A DNA stretch of 64,000 nucleotides from Diphasiastrum complanatum (GCA_029204225.1 CM055100.1:765987-829986); one strand, 5' to 3'. Numbered from the stretch's first letter, positions 36,825 through 49,600 are shown. The notes: generated by a model not told the origin, from the letters alone. Translations and numbers: made by a program.

Positions 36825-37657
36825 CTGTTTTTACAACATATTGAAGACTCAAGTAAGGTCAAAGTAGTAGCAAGGAAGTGTTGTTCAAGTTTACTTTACT
36901 TGTTCTATCTCATGTTTGAGCAATTTCATGTGGTTGTGTGCAAATTGTCAAGATATGGTAAAACTAGCTACATTGGTGAGCATTGTTTTGATGTTGGATT
37001 TGTACTAGCATTCTTGGCTGATTTTTCTGATGGAAATGAAGCTATTGGAGGTTCATTATGTCACTCATCCATGGCTAAGTTCTCAAGTGTTGAGCTACTT
37101 GGTGCCAATACTTGGAGATTGTCAATTTTTGGTAAATTCATGGTCATTTTTTTGTGTCAAGTAGATCTTGAAGATGGACTAGTGCAAACTACTTGGTTTA
37201 TGGAGTCATGTGGTGCTGGATTGCATCATTTATGTACTCACCTACTCATGGATTTCCAAGTTTTGATGGTTTCTTGTGGCAAGATGAAGATGGAGGCTCA
37301 TTCATGGAGTATCATGGTGGATACAAGGCAACAAAGGACAAAGGAGGAGGAGACATGCAAGCAAAAGGTGATCACTCACATTTATTGTTTGTTTGCTGTA
37401 TTTTTCCAGAGAGTTCAGAGTTGAAAGAATGGTGGAATCATTTCATTTACATTCTATTTGATTCCTCATGTTCTAGTCACATTTTTACATGTAAAATTGA
37501 TGTAAGAAATAGTGAAACATCCCAAGTGGACACTATTCTCTATATCAATTATGGTTGTTTCTATTTTGAGCATTACATGATCATTGAAAGGAGATCTATT
37601 CTTAGGAAGAAGATCATTCTTATGATGGATCAAAGTTCTATTGGCAAAAACTATGCT
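36825..37657 (+). other. Foreign segment replacing copia RT, part 2
   Basis: Resumes the non-copia sequence after the family-B insertion. A 201-codon frame reads LFLQHIEDSSKVKVVARKCC, SSLLYLFYLMFEQ, VVVCKLSRYGKTSYIG, DVGFVLAFLADFSDGNEA, then WFMESCGAGLHHL; an overlapping frame (37193-37675) reads SFDGFLWQDEDGGSFMEYHG. The segment at 61990-62634 is clearly homologous (ARKCCSSLLYLFYLMFEQ, VCKLSRYGETSY, DVGVVLAFLAG). At 37658 family-A sequence resumes exactly in the RNase H region. Total foreign length with part 1 is about 1.07 kb. No family recognised. Confidence 0.7.
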
Positions 37658-38245
37658 AGGAGCATTGGAAGCTAGGAAAGTGAGTTTTGAGGTACATCAT
37701 TGGAACTCGAGATTTTGGCATATTGTATGAGGGATCATCACCTAATCTTTTTGGATTTTCAGATTTGGACTATGCTGGAGATGTAATGGATAGGAAATCC
37801 ATTAGTTCTTATTGTATTTTCATAGGTGATGGAGCTATATCATGGATGTCAAAGAAACAAGCCACTATCTCATTGTCATCTAGTGAGGCCGAGTACAAAG
37901 CTCTTACACATTGCACAAAGGAGATGGTATGGATCAAAAGGATGATCAAGAATCTTCACTTGCTGGATTTTTCAGAGAGCCCAATCATCTTTTGTGACAA
38001 TCAATCAGCCCAAAGAATGGCATCCAATCCTATCTTTCATGCTAGGAGCAAGCATATTGAGATACAATATCATTTTGTGAGGGAGGGAGTCATTGCAAAG
38101 GAGGTGGAGCTTCAACATGTGTCTTCAAGGAAATGTGTAGCTGATATCTTCACCAAAGCATTGGGAAAAGACTTGTTCATGAAGCATAGGACTTCACTTG
38201 GAGTATTATCAAAGTCTATGCTAAAACTAGTTGAAGAGGGAGTGT
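37658..38245 (+). pseudogene. Copia family-A RNase H domain of the RT-less element
   Basis: From about 37660 (HWKLGK-like, then after a stop/frame change LRYIIGTRDFGILYEGSS) an open frame 37687-38247 covers RNase H: GFSDLDYAGDVMDRKSISSY, SWMSKKQATISLSSSEAEYK, WIKRMIKNLHLLDFSES, IIFCDNQSAQRMASNPIFHA, RSKHIEIQYHFVREG, VADIFTKALGKDL. All RNase H catalytic positions that I can see (D, E, D) are kept. The stop TGA falls within the LTR start (GTGTGA). The domain is better preserved than in the RT-containing relative at 15553-16074, which is notable for an element without RT. Confidence 0.85.
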
Positions 38246-38294
38246 GAAAGATTCAACTAGTTTCATCACATTTTGCATTATTTTCATATTTGGC
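38243..38294 (+). repeat. Copia family-A 3' LTR, truncated to 52 bp
   Basis: Identical to the first 52 bp of the LTR at 26441; then the sequence becomes unrelated. The remaining ~600 bp are missing. Confidence 0.85.
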
Positions 38295-38400
38295 TTTGAA
38301 GAAACCAAACACATCTAATATGGTAGAAGACATTCCTACTCTTGAGCATCCGAAAGGGCATGTATGCGAGGAGTGCATACTTGGACCTAACTTTGCCACC
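38295..38400 (+). pseudogene. Copia pre-integrase fragment (short)
   Basis: LKKPNTSNMVEDIPTLEHPK followed by GHVCEECILG resembles the GAG-pre-integrase zinc-binding end of another Copia family (VC..C..GK). About 100 bp only, joined to the truncated LTR. Confidence 0.4.
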
Positions 38401-38509
38401 TTCGTCCAGTTGGGACTCTCAGGCGCTCGGTTGTTGGACTGCCTTAACGGGCCTCCAACAACAACTCCACCAGATGCTCGATGAACGAGATACTGAGTAG
38501 TCTCGCGGC

Positions 38510-38960
38510 CAATTGGTGGCAGGGAAAATGCTTCAGGACTTGCTTGATCAAGTCGCGCAACTGAAAAGAGATAATCAAAAAGAGAGAGCTGAGAGGCAAG
38601 TACAAGTCCAGCAACTCAAGGACCAGCTCAAGAAAGCTGAACTGCTCAGCAACACCTTTAGCTCATGTCCAAACTTCACACCGAGCTCATCCAAGAAAAG
38701 ACTGCACATCAAAAGTACCAATCTGACCGCCAGCACTTGGCGCTAAAAACGACGGCATTGGAGCAGGAGCATGAATCACTTAAAGCCAACGAGAGATCAC
38801 TCAAGGACTACATCTGCATCTTGCAGCGCAGTGTTTCAAAAGAGAAGATGGAGATGCAGAGAGCCCAAGCCAACTTTGCAACCCAACAGATGACCTTGGA
38901 GCTCAAAGTCCAGCAGGCAGTCACAAAGTGCAAGCATACCTTATATCTCATAGTATTGTA
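38510..38960 (+). CDS. Coiled-coil ORF, gag-like, two frames
   Basis: Two successive plus-strand frames, 38513-38690 (GKMLQDLLDQVAQLKRDNQK, VQQLKDQLKKAELL) and 38665-38961 (MSKLHTELIQEKTAHQKYQS, ALEQEHESLKANERSLKDY), form one long predicted coiled coil broken by a frameshift. Heptads rich in L, E, K and Q are visible. No catalytic motif. The context, between Copia and Gypsy debris, and a similar coiled-coil frame at 58475-58798, favour a retroelement gag or its accessory gene rather than a host gene. Confidence 0.35.
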
Positions 38961-39129
38961 GGATGTGGCACACTAACCCTAGAGTATAGATAGGTTTGTG
39001 CATTTCACCCGTTTAATATGCCGTAATGATAAACCTAAATGGGATGATACTAGTCACTATGTTTTCATGGAAAAATTCTGCTAGTCCGAGTTGGTATGAC
39101 TCTCTTATAGTTTGTGAGAATGTCTCAAC

Positions 39130-39967
39130 ACTTGACACTATATTGTAAATTTTTTGGGCATTCAAGGCAGCTAGCCTATGTTTATCTAGGTGTTGTAGGG
39201 TGTTCAGTCACTGTTGTACTGACTCCTTTTTGCCTAGGTTATGCTCCATGGCAAACCGCAAAGACGAGAGTTCTATTTTTATGAGCAACACACACTTCTA
39301 GCCATACACTAGGAAAAAAGGAGTGTGATTAGTACTAGTTTTATAGGTGGCATTATATGGCCATAGTTCCAAGTACAACTCTTTGTCCCAACACATAGTC
39401 TTTCTCAAGATGCCTACCAATTGTTTGTTCGTGCTCTTAGCATGACCATTGGCTTGTGGATGCTAGGGTGTGCTCTTCTAGCGCTTGATCATCAACTGAT
39501 TGGTCTTTGCTTTAATAGTCTTGCTTAAAAAATGGGTATTCCTATCAGAGTTAAGCTCTCTGGGTGTACCAAATCGGCCTATCACCTATTCTAACAAGAA
39601 CCAGGTGATATCTTCTAAATTGTCCTTGGCTAAAACTCGTGCCTAGGCCCACTTAGTGAGGTGATCGGTGGCCACTATAATATATTGTTTTCGGCTGGAA
39701 GAAGTTGAGTGTATGGGCCTCACAAAATCAATGTCCCATTTTTCAAAGAAAAGACAGGCCTGTATCAAAACTAACGACAACACTCTATTATGTGTCTTGT
39801 CCACTCGTAGACAGGTGGTGCAGTTCTTGGCATGTATGCAAGCATCCTAGAATGGTGTGGGCCACCAATAACTGGCCCTCAAAATCTTCTGTCCTATGAG
39901 TTGACCAGCAAAGTGGCCCCCACATGCGGCATCATACGTTTTGCTTTCTCAAGAATTACGCATCATC
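39130..39967 (-). pseudogene. Gypsy integrase remnant, 3' part of split element D
   Basis: Minus-strand translation from 39967: AACGGHFAGQLIGQKILRAS, YWWPTPF, CTTC (H2C2 zinc finger pieces), then FEKWDIDFVRPI (first catalytic Asp), YIIVATDHLTKWA, FGTPRELNSDRNTHFLSK (second Asp), HPQANGHAKSTNKQLVGILR (Glu replaced by Ala/Lys context), LYLELWPYNATYKT and TPFFLVYG. Frequent stops. It continues across the Copia C insertion at 52450-52700. The target duplication AATAC marks the insertion point. Confidence 0.8.
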
Positions 39968-39972
39968 AATAC

Positions 39973-40246
39973 AGTTAGAATTAAAGTAGAATCATTGTGT
40001 TACTGTACTGTGGGTCCTATCAGTGGATAAGGATCAGTTGGCCTCGCCACGAGGCAAGTCGATGGGACACGCGTCCCGCCAACGGCAACCTGGGTCATGC
40101 ATGGGTTGCCTGAGTGAACAACTATATGTACAGTGTAATTTCATTTTGAGAAATATAGTTGCTATGTGAGCTTGTTGAGAAGAGTGTTTTCTGTCTGTAT
40201 TACTGTGTAGCATGATCTGTGTTCCTGTGCAAAGCAAATTCTAAGT
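39973..40246 (+). repeat. Copia C 5' LTR
   Basis: 274 bp, starting AGTTAGAATT and ending AATTCTAAGT, boundaries fixed by the target duplication on one side and the PBS on the other. The ends are not the usual TG...CA. No strong TATA box was identified; GC-rich CGCCACGAGGC lies mid-LTR. Confidence 0.88.
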
Positions 40247-40258
40247 TGGTATCAGAGC
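40247..40258 (+). other. Primer binding site (initiator tRNA-Met)
   Basis: TGGTATCAGAGC immediately after the Copia C 5' LTR. A ~1.3-kb leader (40259-41568) without a recognisable gene follows. Confidence 0.9.
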
Positions 40259-41568
40259 CGTACAGGGAGTGTACACAGTACAGCATCGTCGTTGAAGAGA
40301 GCTTCAGGAGAATTGTCTTCTGAGAGTTCAGGGTTTATGGCAGGTTGAAAACGGAAAGAGAAGCACTGATTCACGGTTTCTAGTTTATAGAAGCTTGCTA
40401 AGCTCAACAGAGGGATTATTAGCCTGTGCATAGCATCAAAAAGGGAAAATTTTGGTGAAAAATTGACAATTTTGAAGCCAACTGAAAATTGAAACCGGGT
40501 TTGGGGTTACGGTTTTTACACATAACTGGTGATTTCTTTGCTGTTTGTGCACAGTTTTGGATGCAGTAAGGACAAGAAGGAAGCTAGTCACATTGTCAAT
40601 CAACCATGGAGAGATTCTGAGGTTTATGTCAAAGATTTGTCTCCAAACAGTTAACCTAGCAGATTTGCGGTAAAAGGTGAAAAAAGCCACTTTGTCAAGT
40701 TGAGCTAAAATCACCGTTTCTCCATGGCATTTCTTGAGTGAACACTCTACAGACTTGGAATCAGTAGGACAACCCTGCTCCAGGCCTCAGATTGTGCTCA
40801 AATCGATCCATAGGCGAGTTAGATCAAACAAAAACGAGCGTAGGGAGGCGCGACCGCAGACAGGGAGGTCACAGACTGTTCGCGCATGGAACTAGGGTGA
40901 GAGCATAGCGTTTCGAAGTGGGCAGTGTCTACAAGACTCTCCATTGGTGCACAGAAGTGTTCAGATCCGTTGGATAGAGGAATTACAAGATCGACGACTT
41001 AGATTGTGCTATCCAAAAGGGATATCCACAGTTGGATCAGATTCAGCCATTGGATGGAGTCTGAAGGGTTGTTGAAGAGGGCCCTAAAGAAGTGAAGTGC
41101 ATTTTAGCCTTCAACTTCATTAAAAATTTTCATACTGAAATTGGAGTTGGGTCCCTTCACAAGTGAAGAGTGAAGTTTCTTCAAGGTGAAGAAACAGTTC
41201 AAAAACTAGAAAAGTCCCTATTTTTGGGTCCTTTGCCCGTTTTGACCCAAGCAAAAGGCTATAACCTCCAAACGAAGGGCACCCGAACTGTACCTGCAAG
41301 TACGGTACAGCAAAACAGAGTGATTGCAGCGGAGAAAGTGTTTGGAGTACGCCATAAGTGATTTCACCATTCCACTAGGCACATTGTTGGGAGTTGATGA
41401 CTGAGTGCATTTCAGAAGGCGACGCCGATTTGGCTTTCAAATTGGTGGAAAAGCAGTGAGTGGCCTGGTAAGGGAAAAAGTGTAGGTCATTATTTTCAAC
41501 TTCTGACATCACTGTTGGCCTCGGCATACTGTTTTTAGCCTACAGCAGAAATTTCAAGCAGTTTTGCG

Positions 41569-44500
41569 ATGGCAAACATGGGAGAGTCCATTTTGAGTGA
41601 AAGTAGCAAATTGGACGAGATTTCCAACTATGCAGTTTGGAAATTCAAAATGAAAGACGTGTGGGAAGTCGTCATAGGTGATGAGAGAAGGCCGCCAAAT
41701 GAAACAGATATCAAAGTGTTCGACAAAAAGATGAGAAAAGCTTTGACCTTCATTTAACTTGTCAGTGAAGGATCACATCATTACCCACATTTGTGATGCT
41801 GTTACACCCAAACAGGCATGGGATGTGCTAAAGGAGCAGTTTGAGACGTCAAATCCGTCAAGAATCATGTTTTTGAAGTCAAAGCTGAATAGTGCCTGCA
41901 TGGAACAAGGAGAGCACATTCAGACGTACATGACCAGAATCAAGACAATGAGAGATGAACTGCATTCCATTGGTGAGCGCATACGTGATGTGGAGCTGGT
42001 GCACAATGCATTGTGTAGCATTATAGAACCCTATCAGATGTTTGTGAGCTGAATAGCATCAACAGAAAGATTGCCAACCTTTGACAAGGTCATAGGAATC
42101 TTGATGCAGGAAGAGCAACGGCAAGAAATGGTGAAAGCTAGACGTCAAAATACTGACTATCAGGCAATTGCGACACGCCAAAAACAAGGCAAGGGCAAGG
42201 GCAAGAAGAAATCTAAGTAGCAATTTGCCAAGTCTCAGGAGGACGAGGGATCTTCCAATAAAACTAAGAAGAAAGACAAGTGCTTCCATTATGGTAAAAA
42301 GGGCCATTGCAAGAGTGAATGTCGCAAATTCCTGGCAGAACAAGACAAGGGAAAACTAAAACAAGCAGGTAACCTCATCGATGAGGGTGAGATTGAAGAC
42401 TCTAGCATCTTCATATCTGCATTGTCATCTAATCAAGATGATCAAGCATGGTATATTGACTTTGGAGCCACAAGACACATGACAGGTAACAAGAATTGGT
42501 TCAGTAGCTTGAAAGTGTTGGATAATGGAACATCTGTTTCACAAGAAAATGGTGAAGTGTGCAAGATCAAGGGGATAGGCACCGTTTCAATCCAACTACC
42601 TGATGGCAAAAGTAGGATGATCAGGGAGGTACTTTACGTACCAGGTTTGAAGAAAAATCTACTTTCTGTTGGAGTCATTACTGATCAAAAGTTGAAAGTA
42701 GAATTCGCACATGATTGTTGCTTTGTGAAGGATGTGAACCAAAAGTTCAAAGTTATTGCGGATGGAGTAAGAGAGCCCAATACAAAATTATACCAGTTGA
42801 ATGCTACAATTAAGGAGCAACACAAACTTGTATCGTCCATTCCATCGCAAACTGAGTTGTGGCATAAGAGGCTTGGTCACTTGAACTTGGGAAGCCTCAG
42901 TTTGATGAGAAAATTGGAGATGGTAACAGGATTGCCTACCATAGAAGATCACTTGAAATTGATGTGCGAATCCTATGTATATGGGAAGCAGCATCGAGAG
43001 AAGTTCAATAAAGGGGGTGTTGCAAGAGCAAACAACATCCTAGATTTAATCCACATAGATTTATGCGGGCCTATGAGGACCATGTCCTTAGGTAAAGCCT
43101 TCTATTTCATGACCTTTATTGATGATATGTCACGTAAGACGTGGATCTACTTCTTCAAGAAGAAATCAGATGCATTTGATAACTTCAAGAGCTTCAAAAC
43201 ATTGGTCGAAAATCAGACAAGTAGGAAGATCAAAGTCCTAAGATCAGATAGTGGAGGTGAGTACAAGTCTAATGACTTCAATGATCTTTGTGATCAATGT
43301 GGGATTAAAAGACAATTTACGCAAGCTCATACTCTTGCTCTAAATGGTGTAGCTGAGTGCAAGAATTGTACGATTGTGAAAAGTGCCAGATCTATGCTAG
43401 TTGAGATAAAACTACCAAAAGATTTTTGGTCAGAAGCATGTAGCATGGCAGTCTATCTTCAAAATAGAAGTCCTACCATTGCCATACCAAAGATAACACC
43501 TGAGGAAGCATTCACGAAGAAGAAGCCAAAGGTGAACCACTTGCGAATCTTTGGATGTAAGGCCTTTGTACACATTCCTAAGGAAGAGAGACGTAAACTT
43601 GACGTAAAAGTTATCAAGTGTATATTCCTAGGATATGATGATTGTGTGAAGGGCTATAGATGTTTTGATCCAGTGGAAAACAAAATCCATATAAGCCGTG
43701 ATATTATCTTTGATGAATCCAAGATGTATGAAGACGAGGATACTGAGAAGATAGACACATCCAGTTGGAAAGATGGTATAGTGAGGATACCACCTGATGA
43801 TGATCCATTCATTGACCTTCCGAGTGATGAACATGAGGATACATCTCAAGATACTACTACTCAACCTCAAGAGACAGGTTGGAGAGGTAGGGACAAACCT
43901 TTTGGTGCAAGAAGGATTGAAGTTGTAGGTGACAAACGCAAGGAGAAGGATGTACCGTGGGATACATTTTCACCAGGAAGCCGGTCACCTGACAGGAAGC
44001 TCCCTAACTGGTTTGATAGATTGTTGGAGGGCCGTGACATAGATGACTTTCCAGGATCATCTAACCAGGGAGAGCTACGAATATCAACAAGAGAGAAGAC
44101 TCAACCTGAAAGGGATGAAGCAAACTATGCTCTCTTATCTAGCATTATTCAAAGCAAAGAACCTTCAACTTATGGTGAAGCGAAGGATGATGACATTTGG
44201 GTCAAGGCCATGGGAGAGGAGATGGAGTCAATTGCTAAGCATAGCACATGGGACTTAGTAGAACCACCAGTTGGCAAGAAACCCAATGGTTGCAAATGGG
44301 TATACAGGACTAAGTATCATGCAGATGGAAGTACAGCAAAGCACAAGGCAAGATTGGTGATCAAAGGGTACGCACAAAATAAAGGCATCGACTATGAGGA
44401 GACCTTTGCGCCGGTTTGTAAGTGGAATACTCTACGTCTACTTGTTGCTTTAGCTTCACATTTTGGTTGGCCTTTGCATTAGATGGATGTGAAATCTGCT

Positions 44501-45691
44501 TTTCTAAATGGTGAGGTAGAAGAAGAAGTGTTCATGGATCAACCTGAAGGCTTTGTAGTGAAGGGACAGGAAAATAAAGTATGTCGCTTGAAGAAAGCAC
44601 TTTATGGTCTTAAACAAGCACCACGTGCGTGGTATAGTAGGATTGATGCCTAATTTCATTCAAAGGGGATGGTGAGAACACATTCTAATCCAAATCTATA
44701 TGTCTTATGCTTTGATGGTATGGTTGCTTTGATTGCTCTTTATGTTGATGACTTGATTATTACGAGAAATAATCAAGAGATGATAGACATGATCAAGAAA
44801 GACCTCATGGAACAATTCGAGATGACAGATCTCAGCCTGATGCATTACTGCCTTGGAGTAGAAGTGTGGCAAAAAGGACATGAAGTGGGTTTAACACAGG
44901 TGAAGTATGTCAAAGAGTTGCTGCACAGGTTTAGGTTGCAAGATTGCAAACCAGTAAACACTCCTATTGAACCAGGTAAAAAGCTTTCTAAGCTTGATGA
45001 GTCACAACCATTTGATGCTACACTATATAGACAGTTAGTAGGGAGCTTGATTTACCTTACCATGACTAGACTAGATATATGCTATGTTGTTGGCATTGTA
45101 AGTCAGTTTATGGCATCACCTACGGAAATGCATTGGAAGGCAGCTAAACGCATTTTGCGTTATGTGAAAGGCACTTCAAAGTATGGCTTGATTTACAAGA
45201 AGCATGATGGTTTACCTGAGTTGTGTGGCTATGTGGATGCGGATTGGGGACGTGACTATGATGATCGTAGATCCACCACAGGGTATGTATTCCAATTTTG
45301 TGGTAATTTCTTTTTCTGGTCTAGTAAGAAACAAAGTACAATTGCTCTTTCCACCACAGAAGCAGAGTATAAAGCAATGTGTAGTGCAGCACAGGAAGCT
45401 ATATGGTTGAGACAAATCTTGGAAGAAACTGGCATGAAGCAGAAAAATCCCATGACTTTACATAGCGACAATCAAAGTGGCATTCAGCTAGCAAAGAATC
45501 CAGTGTTCCATGCGAGAACTAAACACATTGAGATTCAGTATCACTTTATACATGAGAGGCTGTTGAGTCGTGAAATTCATGTTGTTCATTGTAGCACAGA
45601 AGAACAACTAGCTGATATTTTCACTAACTCACTTACTGGAGAAAAGTTTGATAAGTTTAGATCAAAGCTTTCTGTACTTAAAGTTTGTTGA
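41569..45691 (+). pseudogene. Copia family-C gag-pol, decayed
   Basis: Gag from ATG 41569 (SKLDEISNYAVWKFKM) breaks near 41757 and resumes LSVKDHIITHICDAVTPKQA. In-frame stops lie near 42050 and 42218. The zinc knuckle reads CFHYGKKGHCKSEC, with Tyr for the second Cys. Protease is WYIDFGATRHMTG, so the DSG active site is DFG. Integrase keeps LWHKRLGHLNLGSL, LRSDSGGEYKS but has NGVAECKN (E kept). RT: KARLVIKGYAQNKGIDYEET, a stop at ~44480, [32 protein letters not shown], a stop near 44651, then active site YVDDLIIT. RNase H 45220-45650: ADWGRDYDDRRSTTGY, ALSTTEAEYKAM, DNQSGIQLAKNPVFHA. Pol ends at 45691. Inactive. Confidence 0.92.
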
Positions 45692-45737
45692 CTTTAAAGC
45701 TATGTATATGACTGTATAAAAAAGTAGACTCTACTTT

Positions 45738-45746
45738 AACGGAGAG
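45738..45746 (+). other. Polypurine tract, Copia C
   Basis: AACGGAGAG directly precedes the 3' LTR start; one pyrimidine interrupts it. Confidence 0.6.
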
Positions 45747-45978
45747 AGTTAGAATTGAAGTAGAACCATTGTGTTACTGTACTGTGGGTCCTATCAGTGG
45801 ATAAGAATCAGTTGGCCTCGCCACGAGGCAAGTCGACGGGACACGCGTCCTGCCAACGGCAACCTGGGTCATGCATGGGTTGCCTGAGTGAACAACTATA
45901 TGTACAGTGTAATTTCATTTTGAGAAATACAGTTGCTATGTGAGCTTGCTGAGGAGAGTGTTTTTTGTCTGTGTTACT
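45747..45978 (+). repeat. Copia C 3' LTR, first part
   Basis: First 232 bp of the LTR, ending at the insertion site of Copia B copy 2; TTACT (45974-45978) is the duplicated target. The remaining 42 bp are at 52403-52444. Confidence 0.9.
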
Positions 45979-46633
45979 TGTGAAAAATACAGATCCTAAG
46001 TGGATCTAAACTCCAAGATCATTGGCTTGAATGCTTGCACTCCAAACTACATAAGCTAGGAATTGGCAACACATTCTATGCTACCTAGAATGCAAAGAAC
46101 TTGATCAAAAAGCATTTATCACAAATGGAAACTTCCATAAACATCAAGTGCGGCCCAAAATAGCATTATACAGTCCATAATACATCAGCCTACCACTTTT
46201 GGAAAGCACCTAAGATCATACACAATAGCTTGAAGACAATACACACAACAATGCTCTCAATGGAGGAAGAAACAATGACAATGATCTATTGATCTCAATG
46301 AAGCATACAAAAGGTTTCTCCAACCTGTTCTCCACGACTTCCCTACTATTTATGGATGAGGAAGATGACTCTCTCTCCTCTCTCTAGAAGGTACTTGACC
46401 CTAGATATTCCCTATATAGGAAAAATAGCTAAAAATGGCTTATATGACCAAAATACATCAAAATGGTCTCATTTTGAAGGGTATGAAGTTTGACACTTCA
46501 TCATACTGAAAAAATACAGTAAATAAAAATATTGTGGCCTGGTTCACACGTGCAAAACTCCAGAACCAAAACTATTTACAATTTTAGCCAATTTAGGCCT
46601 CAAACTAGCTAGGAAATGTTGACAATTTTCACA
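45979..46633 (-). repeat. Copia family-B copy 2, 3' LTR
   Basis: 655 bp; on the minus strand it starts TGTGAAAATTG and ends TATTTTTCACA. At every site I compared it equals the 3' LTR of copy 1. Confidence 0.97.
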
Positions 46634-49600
46634 CTCCCTCTTCAACATTGGATGCTAGTTTCAACATAGTCTTTGAGCACATTCCAAGATTAGATCTATG
46701 CATTAAATATAGGTCCTTTCCCAATGGTTTGGTGAAGATATCAGCCACACACTCCTTTGAAGAGACATGTTGAAGCTCCACCTCTTTGGCAATGACTTGA
46801 TCTCTCACAAAATGGTGAGCAATCTCAATGTGCTTGCTCCTTGCATGAAAAACAGGATTGCTTGCCAAGCTTTGGGCTGAAAGGTTATCACAAAGTATGA
46901 TTGGAGTCTTCTCTGGTTCCAGCAAGTGAAGATCCAATAACATCCTCTTGATCCAAAGAATCTCCTTGGTGCATGTTGTTAATGCCTTGTACTCGGCTTC
47001 GGTGGAAGATAGAGAGATAGTTGGTTGCTTCTTTGATAGCCATGAGACCACTCCATCTCCAAGATAGATTGCAAAGGCACTTGTTGACTTCCTATCCATT
47101 TGATCACCTGCAAAATCTGAATCTGAAAATCCACAAAGGTTAGGTGTAGTACCTCCATACAAGATGCCAAAATCTCTAGATCCCGAGATGTATCTAAGTA
47201 CTCTCTTTCCTAGCTTCCAATGAGCCTCACTAGGATCTTGCATAAATTGACTTAGTTTACCAACCACAAAGCTTAGATCAGGTCTTGTGATGGTTAACCA
47301 TATAAGAGATCCTATTAGCTTTCTATAGAGAGTAATGTCCTTGAAGGATCTTTCATTACTTCTTGTAGTTAGCTTTACATTTGATTCCATAGGAGTAGAA
47401 ACAACTTTACAATCTTCCATATGAAACCTTTTTAGAATAGAGTTAACATACTTTTCTTGACATATGAATGTAGATTTAGAAGTTCTAATAATCTCTATTC
47501 CTAAGATATAATGAAGTTTACCAAGATCTTGAATTTCAAACTCTCTTTTGAGTGCCATCTTGATTTCATCTATATCTAGATTGTTACCACCACTTAAGAT
47601 AATGTCATCAACATAGATCAAAAGTAAAGTGATATCATTTTCATTCAATCTAAAGTAGAGAGAATGATCATACTCACTCATAACAAAGTTTTGAGAAAGT
47701 AAGAAGGAATTGAGCTTAGCATACCAACTCCTTGGTGCTTGCTTTAGCCCATACAAACTCTTTTGGAGATAGCACACATGATTAGGCTCATCATGTGAAA
47801 CATAGCCCTAGGGTTGCTCCATGTAAATATCTTCTTCAAGATCACCATTCAAGAAGGCATTAGTAACATCCATTTGCCACATATCCCAATCATAAAGAGT
47901 TGCAAGAGAGATTAGGATTCGAATAGTTACCATCTTTGCCACGGGTGCAAAGGTCTCATCATAGTCAATACCATATTCTTGAGCATACCCCTTTGCCACC
48001 AACCTTGCCTTGTACTTGTTGATTGATCCATCTTGATTTGTCTTGATCTTGAAGATCCACTTACAACCAATTGCCTTCTTGTCCTTTGGAAGCTTTACCA
48101 ACCTCCATGTGTTGCTTTTGATGAGTGCTTGATGCTCATGATCCATGGCTTGGATCCATTCCTTCTTTTGAATTGCTTCACCTACACAAGTTGGTTCATC
48201 AAAAGAGGTAAGAAAAGCAAAGTTAGAGTTGTCCACCACTTGCTTTCCTTTTTCATCATAGGTTAGCCTTGATGGCTTAGCCCTTTGCCTTTGAGTCTTC
48301 CTTGAAGTTTGCTTTGGAGTGGCATCTCCATCTTCATCCAAGACATCTTGCACATCATGATGATTAGTAGGCACATCAACATCAACATCAACAACATTGG
48401 AAACATTCTCTTCATGAAAGATGACATCCCTACTTATGACAACTTTCTTTGTAGAAGGAATGTACACTTTGTAAGCCTTGCTTACTTCACTATAGCCAAC
48501 AAACACACCCTTCTTTGATGAAGGATCTTCTTTAGTTCTATCATCAAGTGTGATATTGACAAAACATGTACATCCAAAGATCCTACAATGCTTGACACTC
48601 GGCCTTCTACCATAAAGAACCTCATGAGGAGTTTTACCATCCAAGGAAGCACTTGTCCATCTATTACATAGATAGTTAGCACATGCTAAAGCTTCCCCCC
48701 AAAAAGACTTAGCAAGATTAGCATGTAGTCTCATTGCCTTGGCACATTCACAAAGGGTTCTATTCTTCCTCTCGGCCACTCCATTCTGTTGTGGAGTCCT
48801 AGGACTAGACATCTCCCTCTTAATCCCATGTGCTATACAAAAGTCTTTGAGCCTATTTGAGGTGTATTCCCCTCCATTATCAGATCTTAAGCATTTGATC
48901 TTTGTATTGAATTGGTTTTCCATTTCATTCTTGAACTTGACAAATGCAGCAAACACTTCATCCTTACTTTTAAGAAGATAGATCCAAGTATACCTACTAA
49001 AGTCATCAATGAAAGTTGCATACATCTTTGCCCCACCATTGCTAGTTGTACTAGAAGAATGAATATCAGAATGCACAAGTTGAAAAGCTTCTTTAGATCT
49101 AGAATAAGCAAGTCTATGAGATTTGGACAAGGCACAATGTTCACAAACACTATTGTTTGCAACAAGACTTTTAGGGAGACCAAGAACAAGCTCTTTCTTT
49201 GCCATTACCTCCAAAGATTTGAAGTTGGGATGGCCCAACCTCTTGTGCCAAACTTCTTGGTTTGTCAATTGCTCCCTAGCCATACATCCTTCATGATTAG
49301 AGATCACACATGCATCAAGCTTGAAAAGTTTACCATGCCTCCTACCTTGAGAAATCAAGGATCCACATTTACTTATCAAACATGCATCTCCAATGAACTC
49401 CACATCAAGTCCTTTGTCAATCATTTGACTTACACTAAGCAAATTCTTAGTGATTGAAGGAATGTACAAAACATTTTCAAGATTTGCTTTCCTATTTGTT
49501 GAAAGGGAAATAGGAATAGTGCCTATGCCTTTGATGTCACATTGACCATCATTTGCAGTGTAGATGATGTTACCTTCTCCCTCATAAGACAATAAGGATG

